Below, one piece after another: positions 27,497 to 39,935 of a stretch of DNA of 64,000 nt. The stretch covers positions 13,622,314 to 13,686,313 of the forward strand of contig NW_024881295.1 of NCBI RefSeq assembly GCF_018691265.1. The letters are read 5' to 3'. Below the pieces are notes generated by a model, which was not told the DNA's origin, searched no databases, and saw nothing but the letters and a program-made list of their open reading frames with translations. Position 1 is the stretch's first letter. Each line of letters starts with the position of its first letter. This DNA is from Tyto alba (taxonomy: Eukaryota > Chordata > Aves > Strigiformes > Tytonidae). The translations under genes and the position numbers were made by a program.

Positions 27497-28341
27497 GTGA
27501 ATGTTTAGGATTTTTCATGATTGCTCAGAAGCTTGATTATAGGTACTTCTGACAAAATGTTACAGACGTAAGAAGATTTATTTTATCACATGACTCTGAA
27601 ACACAATACACAGATCTCCCCAGTATGCGGATAATCATCGCTGTAACAATCACTGAAATGCAGTTGCCTTACAGGGGACTGTGGTACATGTTTCACAGCA
27701 GACTGCAACGGCATGTAACAGTTTAGGACAAGACTTAGCTAAACATATTGAGCTGCTGACACTCCTTCCCAAGAAACTTTGGTTAATATGTTATTATCAG
27801 AGAGGCCTGAAGTGGGAAGATAGATTAACAAGGAAACTGCCAACAAATTAAAAAAAAAAAAAGAAAAAAGAGCCAGGGCTTCTATAAGCTTATTGGTACC
27901 TCCAGAAAACTGAATCTGTGCTTCCCTTGAGTCTTCCTCTCCTGAAATCTTATTGCCAGACTAATCACTTCATATTTTGAATATTACAATTGTTTCTTTT
28001 ATGCTTTTACTAAATCCCAACACTTCAGACTTCAGGTGTTGAAGGTACTGTAGATAAGTTATATACTACCCTTGAAAGCAACTATATTCTCAGCAGCACT
28101 CATTTACTTTATTTATAAAGCAGGCTTAAGTTAAATTAATGTGACACCACTACCCTCCCCCCAAGCAAACAAACAATTGCCCTGTTTTGTACTCATACCA
28201 CTTTTTGCTCATTATTTCCTTATTCCTTAGTTTCAAGTGACTCTGAATTTTAGCAGCTGTCTGCCACAATCTCATCCATAATTCCCCCCCGCCTTTTTAT
28301 GTCACATGAACATCAAAACTTCAAAACACAAAAGGAAACTT

Positions 28342-28352
28342 CCCCCCCCCCC
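28342..28352. repeat. C11 homopolymer
   Basis: Eleven Cs in a row, with a C7 run at 28284-28290. Such runs are rare in this AT-rich window, where A/T homopolymers dominate. Confidence 0.9.
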
Positions 28353-31300
28353 TTACAAAAATGTCTTTCAAGAAGTCTTACATTTCTATGTCACTTCAGT
28401 TCTTGAAAATTTAACATCATATCTTCTCCCTTTTGAGTGAAAACATTCCTTGTTAGATATAAAAAAAGTGAAATGTAAAAAATTTGGATTACTCACAAGA
28501 GAGAAGAGCACACAACAACTAACACTCCAGCTGCTAAGGAACCACTTAAGCTACAGCTGCCCACCCCTCCCAACTTTAAAGGGTTAGCCTGAAAAGGGGT
28601 GGAGGGAAGGAGAGGATTCCTTCTCTCCAGGAAAGATGGATAAGAAATATGCAGACTTTAAAAAAAATGTTTTTTAAAGAAACTATTACTCTCTGTATTA
28701 AATGACAGATAATGTTGAGTTCTCCCACTGATCTTGTTCTTTGTTTTATGTAATTTTCCAATCAACAGCATTTTGCATTTTGTGGTAACATGCACAACAG
28801 GGACCCTGTATAGAAACCTGCATATTCAAACTCTTTCTATTTTCACTGGACATTAGTATTGTTTATGTTTTTAAAGCCAGCGTTTTATTCAAAGAATCAC
28901 GAGCATGCAGGAAACTTGCATCCAAACAGCAGCAGCAAGACAATTCTTCTTGTTTACAAGAAACAAAATAGTTAATAGACTTACAGTAAAAAGTAAATCT
29001 GTCAATAAAGGTCAGAATTCACAAATTTAAATGGGCATTTTTGTATAGATATTTGGAAAGCAGTTGTACAAATGCTTCACTTGCACACCCCCATCTTAAT
29101 TTATTGTGTTTATTAGGTTTAGATCTACAGGCACATCCTTGTCTCAGAGTCAAGAATAATCTCTAATTTACATTTTAAATAAGTAAAATTGGACTAGAAA
29201 GATGGTACCAAGGAATAAAATTACTTCCACAGATTTACTTCTCAGGTCAATAATGGAACTGGTAATAACATCAAAATCTCCTGATCCCTGGTCAGGTGTC
29301 CTTATCACAGACCCAACTTCAATTTTAATCCAGGTTGTTGGAAAACAGAGCAACACTTTGAGCATGCAGAATCTAAAATCTGTGTGTCTCATCTGAATGC
29401 AAAAATGCAGTCAGATTTTGGGCTTCATATAGCCATCATATTTATCTACAGAGGCTTGTGTGCTTGTTATATACAAATGATAATTGTGATGATGGGGAAA
29501 AGCTGATCTCATATATGAGTCTTAGGGAACCAAACTAAGCTGGGTGCAGGAGCACAAAGGCTACATCCTGCATCAAAGATATAATCATCCTGACTAATGT
29601 AGTAAAAATTATTTAGGTCACAGCGCAGAAGTACTCAAAAATCAACACTGCCCTGAATGTAAAATGAGACTGAAACCAACAGTTTGCCTGAACTTTGTTC
29701 AAAAATTCAAATTGCCAACAGCAGCAATGCCAGCTCTCTCTGTTTTCTTTAGGACTGTTGTGATATTTGTTATTCTTCTTAAAGTCCCAGCACCTGTGGT
29801 CAAGGGATTAGGTGATGATCTCTGCTTTCTTCTAAAATAAAACTAACTTTCTCAAGTTTGAGGAAATGATTCTAAATGTTGCCTGTTCATGTCAAGTTAG
29901 ACTAGTTACTCTTCCTGTGCTCCAGATTAGTCGGACACAACCCAGCTTTGAAGCAGAAGACACACAACCAGAGTCCTGCTTAGCCTGCATTACTAAATCC
30001 TCCTGAAGTGTTAGAGCTCAAACTGTCCACTATTAAGATTTTTGTAGAGCCACTTTCTTGTGTCCTTCTGGCATAAAGCATAGGCAGAGCAAATTAATTT
30101 CTACCTGTTAAGACAAAAAGACAGAGGAAATGAAGAAAAAGGACCTCAAACTCATGTTTTCTCCAATATTTACTCCAATCTCATTATTTTCTTGCCAGGT
30201 GAGATGTATGTGGGATGCGGGGTGTTTCTGTAGTCTAAGAGGTTGTGAAAACACACCTGATATTACATATGTGAAAGCTTTCCAGAGCTGTTCTTTCCAC
30301 TCTAAGAGTGCTGTACAAATAGCGTACAGGATACAGTTCAATTTTTGGTCTTGCAATTTCAATCCACTTACACCTTTAGTGGAAGTACAACACAGTCACT
30401 TTTCTGAACCTAAGCAATTGAGGAGAAGAGAAGGAAGATGATTTTGGCTACCATTTGATAAGCACTCCAAACAGATGCTGTTCATAAGATACATAAGCAA
30501 TATAAATTAAAGACAAGAGGAAACATCCTACAAATTTTCTTTGTGAGCAGTCACATGTGCAAAATTTACTGTTATTGTCAATTTTGCAAGGACTGGCTAG
30601 TAAAAGAGAACCTTACAGAAATCAAAGACTGCAGATGACCAATGGAAAGAAGAACAAAATATGCCTTCACGTATTTTCTATCTTGCATAATGTTTTCTTG
30701 GAAAGTTCCATCTAAATCTGAATAGTTTTGCTTATTATGTTTCTAGAGTGAAAAAGTGTGCATTCACCTATTCAATGTATATAAACAGGGCTTCCCCTTA
30801 CTCATGAAACATATTGTTTCTGTTGTTTGAATCTCTTTAACACAAAAGGTTTAAAATATGAGAAAAAACAGAAGTTCAAGAATCAAATTCTATACATCTG
30901 TTTGATCTTGGGATCTGTGACTTTCTCTCACCTTCACAAAAAAACATGTGGCCCCAGTGAAATTGGGCTGAGTTTCCATCTTTCTAAGCAGTTTAGAAAT
31001 GATTCCTGCATGAACTGATAATACGTATGTTAAATGTGATCCACTCTGCAAAGCTTGTCTCAAAGTTATTCATGTTCAAGGGACTATTATCAGAAGAGTC
31101 CTTACTCTCAAAGTTCAAATTCTAATTTTCCCAATGTTTGGAAGAACCGTATTATTTACCAATACCTTTAAATGAAATCCCATTTCTAATTTTCATATAC
31201 AGCTTCATCCTGGCACATATATAAATCTACCTTTCAAATACTTTATGCCTTTGCTAGCTATTTAATCCAAATGAAACAAACCAGGCAACGTACAGAATAG

Positions 31301-31638
31301 ATTTTTACCTGCTGCTCTGAGGCCAGATATGAATATAACCAACACTGGGAAAATACATTTCTCATTTTGCTGAACCACAAGATTAGAAATTAAATGGGAA
31401 TTCCCAGTCAGAGAGAGCAGACTTTCTTTTAAGACATGAAGGGATGATATATGAGGCAAGAAAACTATATTTGGGTGTTGTCTGCCTTGATTTTACCATC
31501 TTTTAAAGTTTTTTCTAAGGAATAGCAAACTATCTGGCTTGAATTCTCATCAAGTTAGGCTCACAAATACTACCGAAGTGTAACAGCTCCCTCTGCCAGG
31601 TTTAGATTACAAACTGCGTTTCACACACATGTACACAG

Positions 31639-31654
31639 ACACACACACACACAC
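31639..31654. repeat. (AC)n microsatellite
   Basis: About eight AC units. Confidence 0.9.
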
Positions 31655-32370
31655 TCAAGAAATAAATTAATACCTCTGTTAGTATATTCTGTCACTGCTT
31701 TTCTCTTCAAAGATTATTACAGCAAAATAAAAAATATTGATACATAATATACATTAAAGTAATTTTATAAAATTTACAAATAAGTAGATGTTAATATTAA
31801 TTTGCATTCAGTGTGGGTGGGAGAAATATAAATTATTTCAGGTGGAAAAGGAGAAATAAAATAAGTACAAAAGCTTACTTTTGCTTTAATTTTATGTTTA
31901 CTTCTCATTCTTGTATCAAATTAACTTATTTTTCCTCTTGCACACTTAATTTCATGCATAATAACTGTAGTCCAAAACTGTTGTCTGCTGGCAACCTAGG
32001 ATTAAACTCTTTGTGTTACACCATGTTCAGTCCATTTTTGTCTTCAGTAAAGCTGATGACAGAAGTCCAGAGCTAACAGCCTTTGCTGTCAAAATCCTAT
32101 AGGTGCGACTGATCCCAAGAAATCCTATGTGATGATTTTGAAAGTCAAGCTATTCAACTATAACTGTATCTGAAAGGGTAGAATTCAAATCTGCCATGAA
32201 GATCCCAATCTTAAAAAACACTCAGCAATACTATGGATGCATGAAAATGTCCAGGAATTAGTAACCTATGAAGATCAAATCTGTCTTTCCAATAGCACTC
32301 ATTAATATAGTCTTACAAGGAATGAATTATACGGCACTGTTGCACTAATACAGCACTTCTTGCTTTCCAG

Positions 32371-32417
32371 GAAGCCTCCCAACTTTGATTCACTTTAATA
32401 AGACTCTTGGAGGAAAG
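32371..32417 (+). other. Candidate 47-bp exon between splice-like signals
   Basis: CACTTCTTGCTTTCCAG precedes it (acceptor-like, AG at 32369-32370) and AAG|GTAAGTA follows (donor-like, 32418 on). One frame is open (SLPTLIHFNKTLGGK). Its phases do not fit directly to the candidate at 47464. There is no homology I recognise. Confidence 0.12.
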
Positions 32418-33115
32418 GTAAGTAAAAACATACATTTTATAGGTAGCTAAATTGAGAAAAGCTATTAATTTCAAAATATAGGATAATCTAATCTGATGTA
32501 TTTTATGTCTCCGATACACAGTGGAACTCCAGCAGCATAATGTGAAGCACATGAAAGTCAATCTCTGGAGTAAGCTTTATATGAATTTAAACAGTGTTAA
32601 TTTCAAATAACATAGCCTACATGTGACACAGTGGTATACAGTAAATAAAAAACCAGACTGAAACTCAAGAACATGGGATATTTTTCAAATTCTGAAGTTT
32701 GCATACTGGATTATTTTACATTTCTCTGTTTTGGTTTCTTCTAAAAAAGAGATATAATGCTAATGACTAGATGAAGTCTTGAAAATCTGTGTGTGAAAGT
32801 ATCTCAGAATAATAATACGTATTCAAGAAAAAAAAGCATTATTTTGCCATCCTCTGTTTCCCCCACCCCACCTTATACCTGCCCTGATTTATGCACTAAT
32901 TTAGACCCAGAAAAATGTGTGATAATCCTGCAGTTAATTTACAATGAGTCAGTCAGGCATCCTTCACCTTTAATGCAAACTACCACTGTATACAATAAAT
33001 TAATTTTTTATTGCTGGTTATTTATACTATAACCAGTTCAAAGTATTCAGAAACTATAAATTAGCTCCCATGGAAATCATGGAGTTGTTTAGAAAAACAT
33101 GGCTATAATGTCATT

Positions 33116-33140
33116 AAAACAAAACAAAACAAAACAAAAC
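33116..33140. repeat. (AAAAC)5 microsatellite
   Basis: Five perfect AAAAC units. Confidence 0.92.
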
Positions 33141-33362
33141 AGGTTCTTCAGTTTTTGCTTTTTCAGTTCTTGGTAAGTCACTTATTTGAGATGCTTTCCA
33201 CAATCATGACAAGAGATGAGATTTTCCAGTGAATGTACAAAGTCCATAAATTCAGAGTAATATTATGGAAGGGCTTGGACTCTGTGGTAAGGAAGAAAGG
33301 GGAGGGTGTGCTACAGCAGTTGTGATATTGGATAGCTGTGGGAACAGAAAAGGTGCTTGCTG

Positions 33363-33375
33363 AAAAAAAAAAAAA
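33363..33375. repeat. A13 run
   Basis: Mononucleotide A tract. Confidence 0.95.
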
Positions 33376-34096
33376 TCCTTCTAGGAAACACTAGTTATGA
33401 TTTTAAGGGAAGGGACTGGAAGAGGCGAGTAAAGTTGGTGGTGGAATTGCTTTTATTATCCCTGTAAAATATGTTATAATGGTGTTTATATGAAACTAAA
33501 AGACCACTTCGATCTCACTGTGATGATGGAGGTGACAACAACAGTAAACAGTTACAGAGAGCTGATCTGTCAAGACTTTAGATCCTGAGCTTTAAGAATA
33601 CACAGGAGTAGCTAAAATTGAGATGAAGATAAATAAACTTATTTCCTCATGGTTATTCCATTTCACTGTCATTAGCACAGGAATTCTCAGCCACAAACAG
33701 CACCATATTCAGAAAAAGTTACTCAACAGGCACGTATTTTTCAAGGCTGTTCATTGCTAAGCAGTGAAGACAAGCCTATACTTTAAAATTTTTTTGCCCA
33801 TTGTTTCACTGTTATCCCTTTCACCACTTTTAAGGAGAAAAAATAAGGAACAAATTGATTTCATTTAATGCTTTGATATTAAACCATTAAACACTTCTTT
33901 TGAGTCTATGATCAAGTCCAAGATCACATCTCGTGATGCTGACAACTGTAATAGTATGAGAATGGATTCCAGAAAAAGCTTCAGTAAATTGAAGCTAAGG
34001 AATTTTGGCAGCTTGAAGTCTTGTGTCCTTTATAAGTGAAATGTTTTTTGATGCCTGTTTCTCTGAAAACTAATGGCAAAACTCCTGTTTGACACT

Positions 34097-34156
34097 GCTT
34101 TATAAATAGATATACTGATTTATAAATAGGGATACTGATTTATAAATAGGGATATG
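34097..34156. repeat. 20-bp tandem repeat, three units
   Basis: Three head-to-tail units of GATTTATAAATAGGGATACT occur (34097-34116, 34117-34136, 34137-34156), with a few substitutions in the first and last unit. Each unit contains TTTATAAATA, a TATA- or MEF2-like AT core. Likely a small minisatellite made by local duplication. Confidence 0.9.
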
Positions 34157-36134
34157 TTTTGTCCATTTGACCATAAGTTTTAGAAGTGAACACTGACTGA
34201 CTGTCAGCAAATAAATAAAGGAGCTTGACTTCCAGGAAATACTGGAAATAAAATTTGACAGCTAAAATTCCAGGATCCTCAGATCATTAGTCACTTTTGA
34301 AAAACTTACCCTTCTCTTCTGGTCACTGGTTTCAGGAATTTATCTGATAGGGGGGGAAATGTATGAAAAGCAAATGAAATTACCAAATTAAGCAGTCGTC
34401 AGAGAGAAAACTTGTCCATTAAGTGCTCTGTCTTTCAAAATAGCATTACAAAGACAGAGAATAAAACACATGTTGATTTGGGGAGAGGACAAGAAGCCAA
34501 GAATAAGGAAAACCATCTAAGTGTGGATGGGGGTAAATGAAATGTGTAATAATTTGCGTATTATAATGGTCTGCTTTCATAACGAAGATGTTAAGTCTCT
34601 TTTGTATGCTTGAGGTCTTAAAATACAGGAAGGTGAAATGGTCAACAGGTGAACAGGAAGAATAAGTACAGAGGTAGAGGACAAAGTGTTGATGTCCATG
34701 TCTAGTTCGATTTGAGTTTAGATTTGTTACTAAGCACAGGAAATTTTGTAAATGGATAATTATCATGTCCATTTGACAGCCTACATGTTCTGCCAGTACA
34801 TCTGAGGAAAAAGATCAAAGCAAAGAATTCACAGACTTGTGCACACAACTATGAAGTTATTGTATGACATTTTTCAGTTTAACTACAAATTCTACTTGTA
34901 TGTAAAAATGTCATTTATATTTTTTGCAGACCTTTTTCTAAATTAACTTTCGTTATTAATTTAATCTGATGGTGTCTTATAAGTAAAGATACTGAGAGAC
35001 TGACTACACTATGGCACTTTCCTATAATTATAACTGCATTGTTCATGATTGTAGAAGTTTTTAATATACTCACTCACACCTCTGCTTGGGGAATGAAAAA
35101 GATTAAAAGGTCTAAAGACACTGAAAATATGATCACATGTAAATACACATAACTGTAAATTTTTTTTCCTAAAATGTGAAAGGAATGGCAGGTTCTATTT
35201 TGGGAAAGAGGAGAGAAGAGATAAGGGCAGAAGAATAAAAGATATGGATAACGATCTCTAAGTTGAGAAACGGTACCTGAACTTAAGTAATGTGTTCAGT
35301 TCCATATAACAAGCATATGGACAGATGCATTTTCATACATAGATGTTTGTATTTGTGTTCTGTACTATGTTACTGCTTGTTTGCAACCCCCTGACCTATC
35401 CCAGGCCCTTTTACAAATGGAGCATGAGGGTCCTTTTAACATTGTATAAGGCATTTGCAACAGATGTGGAACCAGTCACACAGCCACACATCCAGTTGCC
35501 ACTGATCCACTTACAAATGATAACCAATAAGTACAGCAAACTATTTACTTTCAACTATGAATGTATCTTCAAACAACCTTCCTTTTTGTTTTTTATACCT
35601 CTTGGTCATACCTCATTTTTAAAAGGGAATTATACTGCTACTTTTCTCTTGACTTGCAATTCAAACGCAAAATTTCACAAGTTTCCATTGGCATGTTTTT
35701 AGCTGTCACAATAGTCATTAAAAAATGCTACTTTAAACTTCTCATATGGAAAATTAAGCAATTGTGTATGTTACTGGCTAGGAGTTTGCCCATATATAAT
35801 TATCGTGAGCAGTAAATCATTAATATCTGTTATCTTGATTACGTATGAGGAAAGTTAGACTGTAAACTCTGTAAAACAGGCTGTGTATCAAATCACTCTG
35901 TGATTATGAGCACTGTCACTTTGTGCCCCTAAAAGGTAATAATGGCTACATATATAGTCCTAGAATTGTTTATTTTAAGTAATTTAGATGGCAAAAAGTT
36001 ATTCTGACATAGAAAGAAACAGTAGTAAATTGAATGGTGACCCAGGCCTTGTTAAATTATACATACATGTTCTTTGGAGGTCTGGTTATAGAGATATGCA
36101 TTTCAATATAGGAATAATGACAAATGATAGTTGC

Positions 36135-36275
36135 ATACTGTAATAATAATTGGTTTTTATTTATAGTAGTATGAAATACCTCCATTTTATATTGGAATAA
36201 CAAAGGCGTAGAGCTGGTCACTGACTCTCTCCAACAGCTCTTTCAGCCAAAGTGTGGCAGAACAAAAAATTACTC
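36135..36275 (-). mobile_element. Probable MIR-like remnant, reverse orientation
   Basis: TAATAATAATTGG is followed by CCTCCATTTTATATTGGAAT and AACAAAGGCGTAGAG (36179-36213), then GGTCACTGACTCTCTCC and AAGTGTGGCAGAAC. This is the block order of a reversed MIR (CCATTTTACAGATGAGGAAAC, GGCACAGAGAGG, AAGTGGCAGAGC). Identity is lower than in the other copies. Confidence 0.45.
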
Positions 36276-37223
36276 CATTCTCTTTTAAAAGGAAGAGAAA
36301 TCATCAAGTAAAGAAATCATCAAACTCTATCTCTAACTTGATTCCCTTTATTACATATCTGACAAATTGCTTTGTGCATCTGAGTTTTTAATGAGACCAG
36401 CAAAGACAGAAGAAAGATGTTCTGTTCTCACTGACCTCCCTGGTTACGGCAAATCCCTGAGGTGTGAGGCAGGGAGGCGGGGAGAGAAACTGAAGATTTT
36501 CAAGAAAGCTAACATGCTGGGATGGCAAAGCAGCAAAACCTTCTACTTTCCAGATGGAGCATTGTTAATATTCTGGATTTGTGGCACTGCGCTATTTTGA
36601 AACAAATAAAACCGAGCAATAAAAAATGAAGTTCATTTGCCATATGGCTGTTTATTTCTCTGTGCTACATCTCAGAGATAAGTAATGTATGGTTTCTCAA
36701 TATGGCACATCCACACACACGCACCCCAGGTGCATACAATATAGCACACCTAGATTAACACAAGCCAAACTCCTTTTGATTGCATTGAACATGTGGCATT
36801 GTGGCTTAAGGGATTTTCTCCTTCAGTTGAAGTATAAGATACATTTGACAGCCAGGAGAGGAAAAGATGGATTTAGGACTGAGTGGAAGAGTGAAGGGGG
36901 AGGAAGCAGGTGGATGTAAAAACACAAAAGATAATGCAAGTTTTTGGTTATTCAACATTTTCTATCCAAAAACAGTGCTCAGGAATGATAAGATTCTGAC
37001 AGCACAGATGAACAAAATTTTGTCTAAAGGGAAAGTGGAACATGATCAACAGCATCCCTGGCTCACCACCATCAGATTTGACTGGATGCAAATTTCTGAT
37101 ACCCAGCAGAGAATGACCAGAGACAGACAATACTTCGAGTACACCTCAAACACACCCATGTTTGGGAGGGGAGTGAGGGGTGACACACACACTACTGGAT
37201 ACTCCAAGTTTGCAGTGCAAAGA

Positions 37224-37244
37224 AATGCCTGTGTTACAGGCATT
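37224..37244. repeat. Perfect 9-bp stem hairpin
   Basis: AATGCCTGT, loop GTT, ACAGGCATT. A further GGCATTT follows at 37250-37256, which could pair with the left arm instead. Confidence 0.85.
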
Positions 37245-37351
37245 CCATGGCATTTGAAAGTCACAAATATAAAAAGCAATATCTAGTTAATATTAAATTG
37301 ATCCCCAGAACTTTCTTATCCAGTACAGAGCAGCCACAGTCTGTTGGTCTT

Positions 37352-37373
37352 TCTCTCCTCTCCTCTCCTACCT
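37352..37373. repeat. (TCTCC)n pyrimidine microsatellite
   Basis: Three to four TCTCC-like units on the plus strand. Confidence 0.85.
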
Positions 37374-38082
37374 CTTAAAAAAAATTAAAAAAAGAAGACA
37401 TCATGAGTTACTTCATTTTCCTAAATTTGTCAAAGCAACCCTGACAAAAAAATGCCAACTTTGACACAGCTGCAAGCACCTCACAAACTTGGCGTATCTG
37501 GGTCTATATGTATGTTGTAGGTGTGTGTAAGTGTGCATTCTTGTACGCTCCTACATGAGTATAAAAGCGTGTTTGAGAATGCCAGCATTACATTATAGGT
37601 CATTTTATCCTTGCAATAGAACAGCTCATATTCAGAACAGGTAACTTACAGCAGCTACTCAAATCCTTTTGTCTTCTTCAGTTCTGATTTGAGTTTTTCT
37701 GTCTTATTTCTGGGGCATGACTGAAGTTCTAATTTGGAGTAGGAGCACCACATCATTGCCCATAGACACAGAATTGTATTGTGTGATGGTCCAACTTCCA
37801 GTCTTAGAGATCAGTGATGTAAAATTCTGGCAATGTTAGATGACTGAGGTTTACGTTGGGCTGACCATATAATGCTCATGCAAAAAAATATATGTACTGA
37901 TTAAGTGAGTCCCACAGCAATTATTCTCACACTTTCTCAGTGCTGTTCATTTAGGACAGTCATTTAAGAAAATCAATGATAACATATAATATCTTTTAAA
38001 TGCCTTTAAAATCAATGAAATCCCAACCAAAGGCCTAAAATAAGGAAATAAAGATGTGGTGCCCACAGCAAGCCAAAAATAA

Positions 38083-38084
<2 letters not shown>

Positions 38085-38113
<29 letters not shown>
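38085..38113. repeat. T29 run
   Basis: Mononucleotide T tract about 170 bp before the palindromic element. Confidence 0.95.
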
Positions 38114-38279
38114 CTGAGATCAGACCTCAGAGATCCTGCATGTTTCACTGTACTGGAAGTTCTGAGCAGGCATTAAGAGTAACTTGAGGGAAAAAGGCAT
38201 TGTAGTTCATCCATTTTAATTCTGGATAAGGCAAACTTATCTCCTGACAGCTCTCCAGCTATTCTGGTGATAGGAACCT

Positions 38280-38402
38280 CAGTACAAAGCACTTACGCAT
38301 GCACTTAATTTTAAACCCAGCAGTAATCCTGATTGAATCAAGACGTCTACCTTTGTGCTTAAAGTAAAGCATGTGCTTAAGTACCTTTTTGTATAGGGGC
38401 CT
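38280..38402. mobile_element. Palindromic MITE-like ancient repeat
   Basis: Two arms of about 30 bp face each other: AAAGCACTTACGCATGCACT at 38286-38305 and GCATGTGCTTAAGTACCTTT at 38369-38388. They pair imperfectly as an inverted repeat, with GGGGCC just outside the right arm. This resembles a short palindromic non-autonomous DNA-transposon-type repeat I recall from reptile and bird genomes (TTAAGCATGTGCTTAAGTGC motif). Family name not certain, edges approximate. Confidence 0.4.
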
Positions 38403-39921
38403 TAATTACATTATGTGTGTGAGAGGATATGATAATTTTAGTTGGCTTTCCCAAGAGGGCCTTTAGTTAATAAAATAACTAGGTTTAATACTCCACAGAG
38501 TCGTATGGGAACAGAATTCTGCTCCTCCTCCTATAGCCTCGCACAGGGTAACTGTAATTTAATTGTTGGAAGCATAGTAAGTGCTGAAATGCTGTACGTC
38601 TTAATATTGTACTGCCAGAGCATGTTTGTTTCTATTATGGAATACCCTGGGAAATCCACAGTGCAATGCTACCACTAGTTATTCATAACAGCTTTTGAAT
38701 GTACCAACATTCAGTACCAGACCTTAGCTGTTTTACCAGATCAGATAAGGGAGAAAAAGACCCAATTAACACGAATTTTTTAAAAGTGAAAGAATTAAAA
38801 GAAAAACAAAACTCATGTTCTTTCCACCAGAATCACCTTCTCTAGTGAGGAAAACTCAGAATAATAAAGAGTAGACCAAAATAAAAGTAGGGCAGATCTA
38901 TTTACAAATAATTCTTTCAAATACCCTTATTATGATTATTCTATGTTATCTGCTTATGCATACAAAACAGTGTGCAAATTCAGCCTGTGAAGTGCATCAC
39001 TACAAGAGACAGTAATGGGTGGAGGAAGAACTGGTAAACTCACTGTAGATCATAAGACACCATTCCCCTCTATAAGAAAAATTATACAGATATTGAAGTG
39101 TCCATTTCAACCTTTGATTCTCCACAACATGTCACCAAAATGTTTCCTACAGAATCAACTGCTCCCAAAGCTGACTATAAGCAACCCTTCAAGGTAATAT
39201 TTTGAGCTGGGCAACTGCAGGCAGGTGGAACCCAAGAGCCGGGCTTTTACATGAACTTTACACTGTACAATTTACACTGACAGCTGTGGAGTCTGGTAGA
39301 GATTTTTCCTGTTTGGTGGACATATTTTGAGTGGTCCTATGTATACAACATCAGTCTTTGCATAACATTACATTAAGTAGCACAGACCAGAGCTTCTTAA
39401 AAGTAGTTTCCCACAGTGGTAACTGACAACATACCACTGACTTCAGAAGGTGCAAATTCCTGTAACTGTTCTGAAACAACTGAAAAAAAAGCTGATTCAT
39501 ATCTGATGAGAAATTGACCTTCATTTTTCATCACTATATTTGTTCTCAGCAGCAAAGATTATTATGTCTAAATGGCAAAGAGCAACAATTTCTACTACTA
39601 ATTAATATATACTTTGGTTTTATGCCATAGACAGGTTTCATGCTGTATTATTTTGACAGCATCACAGTGTGTTTTTGCTTTAAAAACAGTCCTCAGCTGG
39701 AAAAAAGAGCCAAAATATTTAGAATAACCATTAGAAAAATATTAAAATAAAAAATAAAATCATAACAAATAAGTAATCATGCAATATTATATTATTTTTT
39801 GACATAATGTTTTTAATTAAAAAAACAAATTTTGCCTCAAGGTAGAGAATGAGATTCTATCCCACTGTTGTAATGTAGGATATGTTGTAATTTAGCATTA
39901 AGATTTACAAAGTTAAGAATT

Positions 39922-39935
39922 AAAAAAAAAAAAAA
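39922..39935. repeat. A14 run
   Basis: Mononucleotide A tract. The 200 bp before it (39715-39920) are extremely AT-rich. Confidence 0.95.

Larger units (their letters stand above)
26426..34096. other. Non-coding interval, nothing recognised apart from splice-like signals
   Basis: Unique-looking AT-rich sequence. It holds two C-runs near 28.3 kb, an (AC)n and an (AAAAC)n tract, and the candidate splice signals at 30198 and 32371-32417. No coding region supported. Confidence 0.6.

Noticed and set aside
32425..32480. Possible further MIR-like string (ACATTTTATAGGTAGCTAAATTGAG)
   Set aside because: Only one weak block resembles MIR, with no second block in order. Below the level I could support.
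36867..37286. 139-codon plus-strand frame
   Set aside because: No recognised motif and no splice or promoter context. The length is expected several times by chance in 64 kb.
39400..39470. CCACTGACTTCAGAAGG string resembling a reptile repeat
   Set aside because: Too short and isolated. Similar strings near 22745, 24760 and 46895 are equally weak.
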